This document shows, piece by piece, positions 19,599 to 27,977 of a DNA stretch of 64,000 bases. The stretch spans positions 62,001 through 126,000 of the forward strand of contig NZ_JALLPO010000019.1 in NCBI RefSeq assembly GCF_023276435.1, in the 5' to 3' direction. Both the position numbers and the translations under genes were made by a program. The notes beneath the pieces were generated by a model. It was not told the origin of the DNA. It did not search any database and saw only the letters and a list, made by a program, of their open reading frames with translations. Position 1 is the stretch's first letter. Each line of letters opens with the position of its first letter. This stretch comes from Sphaerisporangium perillae (lineage in GTDB: Bacteria > Actinomycetota > Actinomycetes > Streptosporangiales > Streptosporangiaceae).

Positions 19599-20662
19599 GA
19601 GCTGATCTGCACCTTGCTGTGATCTCCGAGCACCAGCCGATGGGCTCTGGGCGAGTTGGGAGCGGGCGTGACCTCGACGTCGCGCCCGATCAGGGACGCC
19701 TCGATCCGGCGCACCCCATGAATGGACGCGCGCCGCAGCAGGATCGAGTACTCGATCTCGCTGTCCACAACCTGACAGTTCTCCGCCACGGAGGTGAACG
19801 GCCCGATGTAGGAGTCGCGGACCACGGCCCCGGCCCCGATGATCACCGGGCCGACGATGCGCGAGCGGGCGACCTGCGCCCCGGCCTCGACCACCACCCG
19901 GCCGATGATCTCGCTCTCGCCGTCGACCGCGCCGTCCAGCCGCTGGTCGAGGTCCTCCAGCAGGAGCCGGTTGACCTCCAGCATGTCGGCGACGTTGCCG
20001 GTGTCCTTCCAGTACCCGGAGATCACCGAGGAGGCGACCTGGCTGCCGGCGTCGATGAGCCACTGGATCGCGTCGGTGATCTCCAGCTCGCCGCGCCAGG
20101 AGGGCTTGAGCGCGGCGACGCCCTCGTGGACCGCCGGGGTGAACAGGTAGACCCCGACCAGCGCGAGGTCGCTCTTGGGCTGCTGGGGTTTCTCCTCCAG
20201 CCCGATCACCCGCCCGGCGGCGTCCAGCTCGGCCACTCCGAACTGCCGGGGGTCGGCCACGCGGGTCAGCATGATCTGGGCCGCGGGGCGGTCGTCCTGG
20301 AACCGCCGCACCAGCGGCTCGATGCCGCCGACGATGAAGTTGTCGCCGAGGTACATGACGAAGTCGTCGTCGCCCAGGTAGTCGCGGGCGATCAGCACGG
20401 CGTGGGCCAGCCCGAGCGGGGCCTCCTGCCGCAGGTAGGTGACCTCAAGGCCGAACGCCGAGCCGTCGCCGACGGCGGCCTCGATCTCGTTCTGGGTGTC
20501 GCCGACCACCATGCCGACCTCACGGATGCCGGCCGCCGCGATGGCCTCCAGCCCGTAGAACAGCACCGGCTTGTTGGCCACGGGCACCAGTTGCTTGGCG
20601 GAGGTGTGGGTGATCGGCCGGAGGCGGGTGCCGGACCCGCCGGCGAGGACGAGCGCCTTCAC
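19595..20662 (-). CDS. rfbA: Glucose-1-phosphate thymidylyltransferase RmlA (long form)
   Basis: 355 residues from GTG 20662, one base overlapping the upstream TAG. The nucleotidyl-transfer motif LAGGSGTRLRP (6-16), YLGDNF (104-109) and LEEKPQ identify it. Beyond the roughly 240-residue catalytic domain is a C-terminal hexapeptide beta-helix (VVVEAGAQVARSRIVGPVII, IGPFTSVAENC), the long form also found in antibiotic-sugar clusters (StrD-like). It activates glucose-1-phosphate with dTTP, the first committed step of the deoxysugar pathway in this operon. Confidence 0.95.
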   Translation of the reverse strand: MKALVLAGGSGTRLRPITHTSAKQLVPVANKPVLFYGLEAIAAAGIREVGMVVGDTQNEIEAAVGDGSAFGLEVTYLRQEAPLGLAHAVLIARDYLGDDDFVMYLGDNFIVGGIEPLVRRFQDDRPAAQIMLTRVADPRQFGVAELDAAGRVIGLEEKPQQPKSDLALVGVYLFTPAVHEGVAALKPSWRGELEITDAIQWLIDAGSQVASSVISGYWKDTGNVADMLEVNRLLLEDLDQRLDGAVDGESEIIGRVVVEAGAQVARSRIVGPVIIGAGAVVRDSYIGPFTSVAENCQVVDSEIEYSILLRRASIHGVRRIEASLIGRDVEVTPAPNSPRAHRLVLGDHSKVQISS

Positions 20663-22125
20663 TAGTAGGCCCCTCCGCCACGGGTGACCGCGGACCAGGT
20701 CTTCCACAGGATCTGCAGGTCGAGGATCAGCGACCAGTTCTCGACGTACCGCAGGTCCAGCCGGACCGATTCCTCCCATGACAGGTCGGATCGGCCGCTG
20801 ACCTGCCAGAGCCCGGTCATGCCCGGCTTGACGACGAGCCGCCGCCGCACGTCGGTGCCGTACTGCGCGACCTCGTCGGGGAGCGGCGGGCGCGGCCCGA
20901 CCAGCGACATCTCGCCGCGGAGCACGTTGAGGAGCTGCGGCAGCTCGTCCAGCGAGTATCGGCGCAGGAAACCGCCGACCCGCGTGATCCTTGGATCGTT
21001 CCTCATTTTGAACAACACGCCGTCAAACTCGTTGTCATCGAGCAGCTCCCGCTTGAGCTTCTCGGCGTCCTGGACCATCGTGCGGAACTTGAAGACCTGG
21101 AACTCGCGCCCGTCGCGGCCCACCCGGGTCTGCTTGAACAGCGCCGGCCCCGTGCTCGTGGCGCGTACGAGGAACGCGATCACCAGCATGGGCACCGCCA
21201 GCACGGTCAGCACCGCCGTCGCCACCAGCCGGTCGAACAGGCTCTTGACGATCTGGCGCGTGCCGTCGAACTCGGGGTGCTCGACGTGCAGCAGCGGCAT
21301 TCCGGCCACCGGCCGGATGCTGGTGCGCGGACCGGCGACGTCCATCAGCGCCGGCGCGACGAACAGCTCGGTGCCCTTGGTCTCGATGCTCCAGGCCAGG
21401 CGGCGCAGCGCGGCGCCGTCGAGCTCAGGGCAGGCCAGCACGGCCACCGCGTCGGCCGAGACCTTGTCGGCCACGTTGGCGACGTCGGCGAAGTCGCCGT
21501 AGACGGGGATGCCGTCGACGTCGAGCCCGTTGCCGGGGTACTGCCCGGGCGGCAGGCAGGCCGCGACGACCCGCATGCCGTGGTACGGCTGGCGCCGGAA
21601 CTGCATGACCAGGTCGAGCACGGCGGTGCGGTGGCCGACGGCCACGACCCGCCGGAGGTACTCGCCCTCGGCGCGGCGCCGGTGCAGCCGCTTGCGCATG
21701 CGGTAGCGGAACACCAACATGAGCGTCGTCGCCAGCGGCAGCATCGCCATGACGTAGCTTCGGGCGATCATCGTCTGGGTGGCGTAGGCGCCGATCGCCA
21801 CGGCGGCCGTGAGCCCCACCCCGCCCTCGAAGACCGCGCGGAACTCCTCGCTGCCCTCGCCGTGGCTCTTCTCGCGGTACACCCCGGCGAGCGCCATGGC
21901 ACCGGGCCAGACGAGCGCGAGGCCGAAACCGAATAGCAGCTCCGACCACGGGATGAAGGCCCCGAGCCAGAGCCGGAATCCCATGACCACCTCGCAGGCG
22001 ATCAAGGCGCATGCCAGATCACCTGCCAGAAGAGCCCGCATATAGGAGCGCGTCCAAATGCTGGACGCATTCAGCGGGCCAACGTCGAGCAACGCGGCAT
22101 CGCGCTCCTCAAGCCCCACCCTCAT
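20662..22125 (-). CDS. Exopolysaccharide-initiating polyprenyl glycosylphosphotransferase
   Basis: 487 residues. An N-terminal membrane domain of about four or five segments is followed by a Rossmann-like middle (RRVVAVGHRTAVLDLV), a further TM (AVLTVLAVPMLVIAFLV) and the C-terminal bacterial sugar transferase domain with FKQTRVGRDGREFQVFKFRT, SLDELPQLLNVLRGEMSLVG, GPRPPLPDE and GLWQVSGRSDLSWEE. It transfers a sugar-1-phosphate to undecaprenyl phosphate and so primes repeat-unit synthesis. ATG 22125 was chosen for the GTAGGGGTGGG site upstream; longer starts up to 22230 are possible. It heads the coupled run through the GT2 gene at 15351. Confidence 0.93.
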   Translation of the reverse strand: MRVGLEERDAALLDVGPLNASSIWTRSYMRALLAGDLACALIACEVVMGFRLWLGAFIPWSELLFGFGLALVWPGAMALAGVYREKSHGEGSEEFRAVFEGGVGLTAAVAIGAYATQTMIARSYVMAMLPLATTLMLVFRYRMRKRLHRRRAEGEYLRRVVAVGHRTAVLDLVMQFRRQPYHGMRVVAACLPPGQYPGNGLDVDGIPVYGDFADVANVADKVSADAVAVLACPELDGAALRRLAWSIETKGTELFVAPALMDVAGPRTSIRPVAGMPLLHVEHPEFDGTRQIVKSLFDRLVATAVLTVLAVPMLVIAFLVRATSTGPALFKQTRVGRDGREFQVFKFRTMVQDAEKLKRELLDDNEFDGVLFKMRNDPRITRVGGFLRRYSLDELPQLLNVLRGEMSLVGPRPPLPDEVAQYGTDVRRRLVVKPGMTGLWQVSGRSDLSWEESVRLDLRYVENWSLILDLQILWKTWSAVTRGGGAY

Positions 22126-22384
22126 GCCCACCCCTACCCTGCTCCCTGCCAGACCGCGGCTCCCTGCCGGACCGTGCAGATACCAGACGGCTGTTGCGCC
22201 CCTTTGGTTGACACGTGACGCAAACATCACGAGCGCGGGTACCCGTTCACATACTAAAGATCGTTTTTACCGAGTGAAATAGGCGGGCAATGGCCACAAT
22301 AGGCCTGAATCTGGCGACCGACGATCCTTGACGGAACGGTCCAAAGCCGTGTAGGTACGCCAAGGCGCCGCTAGATTCGCCCCC
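22126..22384. promoter_or_regulatory. Divergent promoter region of the exopolysaccharide operon and the crotonase
   Basis: About 260 bases between divergent genes. An AT-rich stretch at 22247-22280 (ATACTAAAGATCG and TTTTTACC) contrasts with the flanks and probably holds the operon promoter. A TGACACGTGACG segment lies at 22209-22220. I cannot assign -10/-35 boxes with confidence. Confidence 0.4.
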
Positions 22385-23140
22385 ATGTCTGGCATTCATG
22401 TGGAGCGATCCGGCCTGGTCACCACCGTCGTCCTGTCCCGTCCCGAGGTCCGCAACGCGGTGGACGGGCCCTGCGCCGCCGCGCTCGCGGACGCCTTCCG
22501 GGAGTTCGAGGCCTCCGAGGCATCGGTCGCGGTGCTTTGGGGCGAGGGCGGCACCTTCTGTTCCGGCGCCGATCTGCACGCCATCGGCACCGAGCGGGGT
22601 AACAAGGTCGAGGAGGCCGGAGACGGCCCGATGGGCCCGACCCGCATGCGCCTGTCCAAGCCCGTGATCGCCGCCGTCGAGGGGTACGCGGTGGCCGGCG
22701 GGCTGGAACTGGCGATCTGGTGCGACCTGCGGGTCGCCGCCGAGGACGCGACGTTCGGGGTGTTCTGCCGCCGCTGGGGAGTCCCGCTCATCGACGGCGG
22801 CACCGTACGGCTGCCACGGCTCGTGGGCGCGGGCCGGGCGATGGACATGATCCTCACCGGGCGGCCCGTGGGAGCCCCCGAGGCGCTGAGCATCGGCCTG
22901 GTCGACCGGGTCGTGCCACCGGGGACGGCGCGGGCGCACGCGGAGGAACTGGCCCGCCGGATCGCGGACCTGCCCCAGGAGTGCATGCGGCAGGATCGCC
23001 TCTCGGCGCTGGAACAGGAAGGCCTCTCGGAGGAGGACGCCCTGCGCAACGAGTACCGTCACGGCGTGGTCTCGCTGGGGGGCGGGGCGACCGAGGGCGT
23101 CGATCGATTCCGGTCGGGAGCGGGCCGGCACGGCGACTGA
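22385..23140 (+). CDS. Enoyl-CoA hydratase/isomerase (crotonase) family protein
   Basis: 251 residues. The oxyanion-hole motifs are present: GEGGTFCSGADLHAIG and VEGYAVAGGLELAIWCDLRVA. In the region where hydratases carry the catalytic glutamates the sequence is GVFCRRWGVPLIDGGTVRLP, so the usual acidic pair is not obvious and the reaction may not be standard enoyl-CoA hydration. Short actinomycete paralogues of this type are common. It is convergent with the small hypothetical gene at 23148 and has no fatty-acid genes beside it. Confidence 0.85.
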   Translation: MSGIHVERSGLVTTVVLSRPEVRNAVDGPCAAALADAFREFEASEASVAVLWGEGGTFCSGADLHAIGTERGNKVEEAGDGPMGPTRMRLSKPVIAAVEGYAVAGGLELAIWCDLRVAAEDATFGVFCRRWGVPLIDGGTVRLPRLVGAGRAMDMILTGRPVGAPEALSIGLVDRVVPPGTARAHAEELARRIADLPQECMRQDRLSALEQEGLSEEDALRNEYRHGVVSLGGGATEGVDRFRSGAGRHGD

Positions 23141-23147
23141 TCGCGGG

Positions 23148-23498
23148 TCAGTCGTATTCGAGGTCCGGCAACGGGGACGGCGGGTCGGGGCTGCGCCACA
23201 CGACCACGTAGCTGGCGGCGGCGGAGGTGAACGCCTCGCTCAGCCGGTCGAGGTCGAAGTCGGGTAAGTAGCGCAGCCTCGCCAGGAAGGTCGCGTCGGT
23301 CGCCGAGCGCGGCACCACGCATCCCTGCCCGTCGCGGTCGAGCAGGATGATCAGGATGTCGGATTCCGTGACGCCGCCGACACGGACCTCGACGACGTCC
23401 TCCCACGCGAGGGCTTCGACACTGCCATCCGCGTAGTGGCGGGTGACGCCCTCTTCGGTGACGTAGACATAGGTATCCGGCACTGAATTGCCGTGCAT
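23148..23498 (-). CDS. Hypothetical protein, 116 residues
   Basis: Soluble, no signal peptide. The sequence alternates short beta-strands (TYVYVTEEGVTRHY, VVEVRVGG, ILIILLDRDGQGCVVP) with a C-terminal helix and may form a PH-like or small beta-barrel fold. I recognise no family. Start at ATG 23498 has no strong ribosome-binding site; GTG 23483 is an alternative. It ends eight bases from the convergent crotonase. Confidence 0.6.
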   Translation of the reverse strand: MHGNSVPDTYVYVTEEGVTRHYADGSVEALAWEDVVEVRVGGVTESDILIILLDRDGQGCVVPRSATDATFLARLRYLPDFDLDRLSEAFTSAAASYVVVWRSPDPPSPLPDLEYD

Positions 23499-23544
23499 GG
23501 GCGCGATTCTGACGACTTACGAGCACTCCATGCAAGGGAAGTCG

Positions 23545-24162
23545 CTAATCAGCGCCCCACGTGTGATCAAGATGGGCGGCCACGGCCCGTCGAACGGCCT
23601 CGGCCGGTCCCCCGGCGATGGCGTCGAGCAACTCCCGATGCTCGGCGACCAGCCTCTCCCTGTCCGGGTAGACCGTGCGGAGCCGTGCGAGGCCGAGCCG
23701 GGTCTCGGCGGCCAGCACGCCGTAGAGACGTTCCAGCCGGGGACTGCCCACGGCGAGGATCAGCTCCTCGTGCAGGGTCATGTGCTCGGCGACGACGTCG
23801 GCCCACGGCGCGTCCGCCGGGAGCGCCGCCATCCGGGCCAGCGCCCCGTCCGCGGCGGCCACCCGCCTGCCCGCCACGCTGACGGCCATGAGGGCTTCCA
23901 GCGGCCGCCGGACGTACATGAGATCGTCCAGGTCGGCGCTGGTCACCTCCGGCACGTACGCGCTGCGGTTGCGCTCGCGCCGCAGCAGGCCCTCGTGGAC
24001 CAGCAGCGCCAGGGCCTCGCGGACGGTGGGACGCGCGACGCCGTACAGGGCGGAGAGCTCCTGCTCGGGCAGTGCGGTGCCGGGGGGGATCTCGCCGGAG
24101 AGCACGCGCCGGCGCAGGGCCGCCGCGAGCGCGTCCACCGTGGAGACCGGGCGCAGTTTCAC
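23545..24162 (-). CDS. GntR-family regulator, FadR/FCD subfamily
   Basis: 205 residues. The N-terminal winged helix (about 8-75) includes SGEIPPGTALPEQELSALYG and VARPTVREALALLVHEGLL. It is followed by an all-helical FCD ligand domain with the Asp/His-type metal residues in HMTLHEELILAVG and VAEHRELLDAI. Such proteins usually sense organic acids or amino acids. The GTG at 24162 overlaps the stop of the EamA exporter by four bases, so regulator and transporter are co-translated and the exporter operon is a likely target. A palindromic operator candidate lies upstream of the exporter. Confidence 0.9.
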   Translation of the reverse strand: MKLRPVSTVDALAAALRRRVLSGEIPPGTALPEQELSALYGVARPTVREALALLVHEGLLRRERNRSAYVPEVTSADLDDLMYVRRPLEALMAVSVAGRRVAAADGALARMAALPADAPWADVVAEHMTLHEELILAVGSPRLERLYGVLAAETRLGLARLRTVYPDRERLVAEHRELLDAIAGGPAEAVRRAVAAHLDHTWGAD

Positions 24163-25088
24163 GCCGACGATTGTGCCCTCTCACGCTCGGGGGAGGGCAA
24201 GGGCGCGCGTTCGGGGAGGGCGACGAGGACCAGGCCGGCACCGAGCATGGCGAGCCCCGCCCACGAGACGGCGGTGAGCCGTTCGTGCAGGACGGCGACG
24301 CCGAGCAACGCCGCCACGGCGGGTTCGGCGAGCGCCAGGGTGGCCGCTCTCGCCACCGGCGTCGAGCGCAGGCCCCTGCCATAGAGGAAATAGGAGAGAG
24401 CGGTCGTGGCGCAGCCCAGATAGAGAGCGGTGAGCAGCCCTCGCGGCTCTCCCAGCCATGTGGTGCCCCGCCACAGCAGGATCGGCAGCATGATGGCCGC
24501 CGCGCCGCCGAACAGGACGCCCATGACCGCGCCGGACGGCGCCCCGGCGCTGATCGACCGGGCGGCGGTCACCGCGTAGAAGCCGTAGAGCAGCCCGCCC
24601 AGCAGGGCCAGCAGCACCCCGGCCGGGTCGACTCCGACGGCCTGGCCTCCGGAGACCAGGGCGGCGCAGCCGGCGACGGCGGCGGCGGTCGCGACCGTCC
24701 AGCGCCGGCCGGGGCGCCTGCGGTCGTGCAGCCAGGAGAGCAGCCCGGTGAACGCCGGCCCGCTGCCGATCGCGACGACCGTCCCGACGGCGACCCCGGT
24801 GCGCCCGACGGCCGCGAAGTAGCAGAGCTGGTAGGCGGCGACGGCGGCCGCGGCGGCGGCCAGCGGCAGCACGCGTCCACCCGAGAGCAGTCGCCAGGCG
24901 GCGGGCCCGGCGGCCACCGCGAGGATGACGCCTCCGATGACCAGGCGGGCGGCGGCGAGCGCGATGGGGTCGTGTGCCCTGGTCAGGGCGAGGGTGCCGG
25001 CCGTTCCCGCGGTGCCCCACAGGACCGCGGCGGCCACAACGGCGGCGGTCCCTGCGGTGCTGGTGGCGGCGGATTTCTCTGCGTGCAT
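24159..25088 (-). CDS. EamA (DMT superfamily) transporter
   Basis: 309 residues with ten predicted membrane helices arranged as two EamA repeats (VVAAAVLWGTAGTAGTLAL in the first; LLALLGGLLYGFYAVTAARS in the second). Members export amino acids, nucleobases or other small metabolites. It heads a two-gene operon with the GntR regulator. The ATG at 25088 lies a few bases from the putative operator. Substrate unknown; an export role matched to the regulator's ligand is a reasonable inference. Confidence 0.88.
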   Translation of the reverse strand: MHAEKSAATSTAGTAAVVAAAVLWGTAGTAGTLALTRAHDPIALAAARLVIGGVILAVAAGPAAWRLLSGGRVLPLAAAAAAVAAYQLCYFAAVGRTGVAVGTVVAIGSGPAFTGLLSWLHDRRRPGRRWTVATAAAVAGCAALVSGGQAVGVDPAGVLLALLGGLLYGFYAVTAARSISAGAPSGAVMGVLFGGAAAIMLPILLWRGTTWLGEPRGLLTALYLGCATTALSYFLYGRGLRSTPVARAATLALAEPAVAALLGVAVLHERLTAVSWAGLAMLGAGLVLVALPERAPLPSPERERAQSSA

Positions 25089-25096
25089 GGCGCATA

Positions 25097-25114
25097 TTGT
25101 CTGACAACCAGACA
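25097..25114. promoter_or_regulatory. Candidate GntR operator upstream of the exporter
   Basis: The sequence TTGTCTGACAACCAGACA contains two nested inverted repeats: TTGTC-T-GACAA (25097-25107) and TGTCTG-N5-CAGACA (25098-25114). FadR/FCD-type regulators bind short TTGT/ACAA-flanked palindromes. It sits 9-26 bases upstream of the EamA start codon, where binding would block expression. Confidence 0.65.
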
Positions 25115-25226
25115 GAGATTACTAGATAGGTACATCTCCTACTCCGAATAGGATCGTTACTAAAGGGCCCTACCTCCACGTGACCCCCATTGGTACTGTT
25201 TCGCCACCAATAACCCGCGTGTAACG

Positions 25227-27521
25227 ATGCGGTTTCCCCTGCGAGGTCACATGGGCGGGCGTAAGAGGTCCATCAGGTTCAAGATCTTGACGCTGGTACT
25301 GGTACCACTGGTGTCCCTTTTGGCGATTTGGGCCTATTCGGCGACGATCACCATCCAGAGTGGCCTGGACCTCCTCCGGAACCGCACCATTCACGACACC
25401 TTGATCGTTCCCATCGCTGACGTGTCGACACAGATCCAGAACGAGCGCTACCAATCGCTCGTGTACCTCGCCACCACCTCCACCGACCGTGCCGAGCTGG
25501 ACGCGCAGCGCGTCAAGACCGACCAGGCGCGCGCGGCCCTGGAGAAGGCCATCATCGACAGCGCCTCCGAGCAGGACTCCAGCCCGGCGCTGTACCAGCG
25601 GGTGACCGAGCTGGTCACCACCACGCACCGGCTCGCCGACATCCGGGCTCGGGTGGACTCCCGGAGCTTCACCCGGCTGCTCACCCTGGACGCCTACCGG
25701 CTGATCTCCGACGCCGTGGGCCGGGTCTTCGACAGCCTCAACCTGGCCGGAGACCTGGAGCTCGGATCGCCCAGCCGTGCCATCACGCTGATCAACCACA
25801 GCCGCGCCCTCATGAGCGAGCAGGCCGCCCTGCTCGCCGGCGCCATCGGCGCCGGCTCGATGACCGGCGAGGAGCGCACCGCCTTCACCACGCTGGTGAC
25901 CAAGCGCAGGCTCCTGTACGACATGGGGTTCCAGCTTCTCGACCCCGATCTGCGCCAGCCCTACCTGATCATGCAGAACTCCCCCACGTACACGAAGTTC
26001 GCCTCCGTCGAGGACCAGGTCACCCAGGACGTGCGGCCCGGCATGCCGCTGCCTGGAGCCTCGGTGAACTGGGGATCCAACACCCAGGCCCTCACCCAGT
26101 CCTTCGACCGGCAGAACGCGATCGTCACGCAGAAGATCGTCGAGCGGGTCGTCCCTCTGGCCAGCGAGATCCAGTGGCGGGTCACCATCATCCTCGGGCT
26201 CGGGCTCGTCGCGGTGGTCGTCTCCCTGTACGTGTCCATCCGCTTCGGCCGGCGCGTCACCGCCGAACTGGTCCAGCTGCAGCGCGCCGCCCTCCAGCTC
26301 GCCCACCAGCGCCTGCCCCTCGTGGTCCAGCGGCTGCGGCAGGGTGAGGAGATCGACGTGGCCGCCGAGAGCCCGCCCATCGCCGCCGGCACCACCGACG
26401 AGATCAACAGCGTCAGCGAGGCGTTCGGCTCCGTGCAGACCACCGCGATCGAGGCCGCCGTCGGGCAGGCCGAGATCCGCAAGGGCGTCGGCAAGGTGTT
26501 CCTCAACCTCGCCCGCCGCAACCAGTCGCTGCTGCACCGGCAGCTGTCCATGCTGGACGCCATGGAGCGCAGGGTCACCGAGCCCGAGCTGCTCGACGAA
26601 CTGTTCGGCATCGACCACCTCACCACCCGCATGAGACGGCACGCCGAAGGTCTGATCATTCTCTCCGGCGCCGTCCCCGGGCGCGGGTGGCGCAACCCGG
26701 TCCCCCTCTACGACGTCGTCCGCGCCGCCGTCGAGGAGGTCGAGGACTACCTGCGGGTGCACATCACCATGCCGGAGAACATGGCGCTGTCCGGCGCCTC
26801 GGCCACCGACGTGATCCACCTGCTCGCCGAGCTGGTGGAGAACGCCACGATCTTCTCGCCCCCGCAGACGCACGTGGAGGTCCGCGGCGATCTCGTCGCC
26901 AGGGGCTTCGTCATCGAGGTAGAGGACAGGGGACTCGGCCTGAGCCCCCTCGAGTTGGAACAGATCAATCAGAGGCTGGCCGACCCGCCCGAGTTCGACC
27001 TCGCCGACAGCGACCGGCTCGGCCTGTTCGTCGTCGGCCGCCTCGCGGCGCGGCGCAACATCCGCGTCTCGCTGCGGCCATCCCCGTACGGCGGCATCAC
27101 GGCGATCGTGCTCCTGCCCGAGGGCCTGATCACACCGGCCGATCCCTCCCCGGAGCGGTACTCCGTGGAGCAGATCACCGTCGGCGAGGCGGGGATCGGC
27201 ACCGGCCGGGGCCTCACCGCGGCGGGAAGCGGGAGCGGCGCCTCCAACGGCACCTTCCGGGCTAACGGCGATGGCAGCGAGGAACCGAGGACCCGCCGCC
27301 GTTCGGCCGGTCTCCCGAACCGGGTGCGCCAGGCGAACCTCGCGCCCCAGCTCCGCGAGGCCGGCACGCCTCCCGGGGGCGCCGGGCGGGAGCCGAAGCA
27401 TCTGGGCGACTCGCTGGAGGATCCTACGGACGCACAACCGCTCCAGCCTTCGCCCGACATGTTCTCCTCGTTCCGGGCAGGCTGGGAACGCGCGAACGAG
27501 GGTGAGGGGAACATGTCATGA
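25227..27521 (+). CDS. Conservon-type sensor kinase-like protein with nitrate/nitrite-sensing domain
   Basis: 764 residues (ATG 25251 is an alternative start). TM1 is at about 20-40, followed by an extracytoplasmic helical NIT-type sensing domain (about 41-310), TM2 (IILGLGLVAVVVSLYVSIRFG), a HAMP-like linker, a dimerisation helix (LHRQLSMLDAMERR) and an HATPase domain with the N-box ELVENATIFSPPQ and LGLFVVGRLA. The last 110 residues are low-complexity. This architecture is that of CvnA proteins, which head actinomycete conservons. No classical phospho-His motif is obvious. The downstream DUF742 gene is coupled by ATGA, but the Roadblock and GTPase genes normally present are missing. Confidence 0.9.
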   Translation: MRFPLRGHMGGRKRSIRFKILTLVLVPLVSLLAIWAYSATITIQSGLDLLRNRTIHDTLIVPIADVSTQIQNERYQSLVYLATTSTDRAELDAQRVKTDQARAALEKAIIDSASEQDSSPALYQRVTELVTTTHRLADIRARVDSRSFTRLLTLDAYRLISDAVGRVFDSLNLAGDLELGSPSRAITLINHSRALMSEQAALLAGAIGAGSMTGEERTAFTTLVTKRRLLYDMGFQLLDPDLRQPYLIMQNSPTYTKFASVEDQVTQDVRPGMPLPGASVNWGSNTQALTQSFDRQNAIVTQKIVERVVPLASEIQWRVTIILGLGLVAVVVSLYVSIRFGRRVTAELVQLQRAALQLAHQRLPLVVQRLRQGEEIDVAAESPPIAAGTTDEINSVSEAFGSVQTTAIEAAVGQAEIRKGVGKVFLNLARRNQSLLHRQLSMLDAMERRVTEPELLDELFGIDHLTTRMRRHAEGLIILSGAVPGRGWRNPVPLYDVVRAAVEEVEDYLRVHITMPENMALSGASATDVIHLLAELVENATIFSPPQTHVEVRGDLVARGFVIEVEDRGLGLSPLELEQINQRLADPPEFDLADSDRLGLFVVGRLAARRNIRVSLRPSPYGGITAIVLLPEGLITPADPSPERYSVEQITVGEAGIGTGRGLTAAGSGSGASNGTFRANGDGSEEPRTRRRSAGLPNRVRQANLAPQLREAGTPPGGAGREPKHLGDSLEDPTDAQPLQPSPDMFSSFRAGWERANEGEGNMS

Positions 27522-27886
27522 GCGAGGGTGAACGCTGGCTGGACCAGGATGCCGGACCCCTCATCCGCCCCTATACCGTCACGCGCGGGCGGACCCGGCC
27601 ATCGGGACCGGCGTTCGACATGGTCGCGATCGTCAGGGCCGTCCCGGGCGCCAGGTTGCACGGAAGGCTCAGCCCCGAGCACCTGCGCGTCCTGCGCATG
27701 TGCGGGCAGCCGATGTCCGTGGTGGACCTGGCCTCCGAGAGCAATCTGTCGCTCGGTGTCGTCCGGGTCCTCCTGGGCGACCTGCGCGACCAGAAGCTCG
27801 TCACCGTCCGGCCTCCCGCGACGGTGTCCCAGCTACCGGAGGAGCGCCTCCTGCGCGAGGTGATCCAGGGCCTGCAGGCCCTGTGA
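27518..27886 (+). CDS. DUF742 protein (conservon component CvnC-like)
   Basis: 122 residues. The DUF742 pattern is clear: LIRPYTVTRGRT, FDMVAIVRA, LSPEHLRVLRMCGQPMSVVD, and a winged-helix-like half with LSLGVVRVLLGDLRDQKLV. CvnC proteins work in a membrane complex with CvnA, CvnB (Roadblock) and CvnD (Ras-like GTPase) that influences development and secondary metabolism. Here it overlaps the kinase gene by four bases and is followed by a terminator, so the unit has only two genes. Confidence 0.93.
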   Translation: MSEGERWLDQDAGPLIRPYTVTRGRTRPSGPAFDMVAIVRAVPGARLHGRLSPEHLRVLRMCGQPMSVVDLASESNLSLGVVRVLLGDLRDQKLVTVRPPATVSQLPEERLLREVIQGLQAL

Positions 27887-27909
27887 CACCGCACCTCCCC
27901 GACACGCCG

Positions 27910-27939
27910 GCGGGCCCCACCGAGATCGGAGGGGCCCGC
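27910..27939. terminator. Hairpin terminator between DUF742 and chitosanase genes
   Basis: A perfect 9-bp stem, GCGGGCCCC (27910-27918) with GGGGCCCGC (27931-27939) and a 12-base loop, lies between the two convergent genes and probably stops transcription from both sides. Confidence 0.8.
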
Positions 27940-27977
27940 CCCGTTCAGCAGGGCGACCGGCCGTCACGGCCCGCCGG

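Noticed and set aside
25170-27437. A 755-codon minus-strand frame opposite the conservon kinase
   Set aside because: No recognisable domain; the plus strand shows membrane segments, HAMP-like and HATPase motifs.
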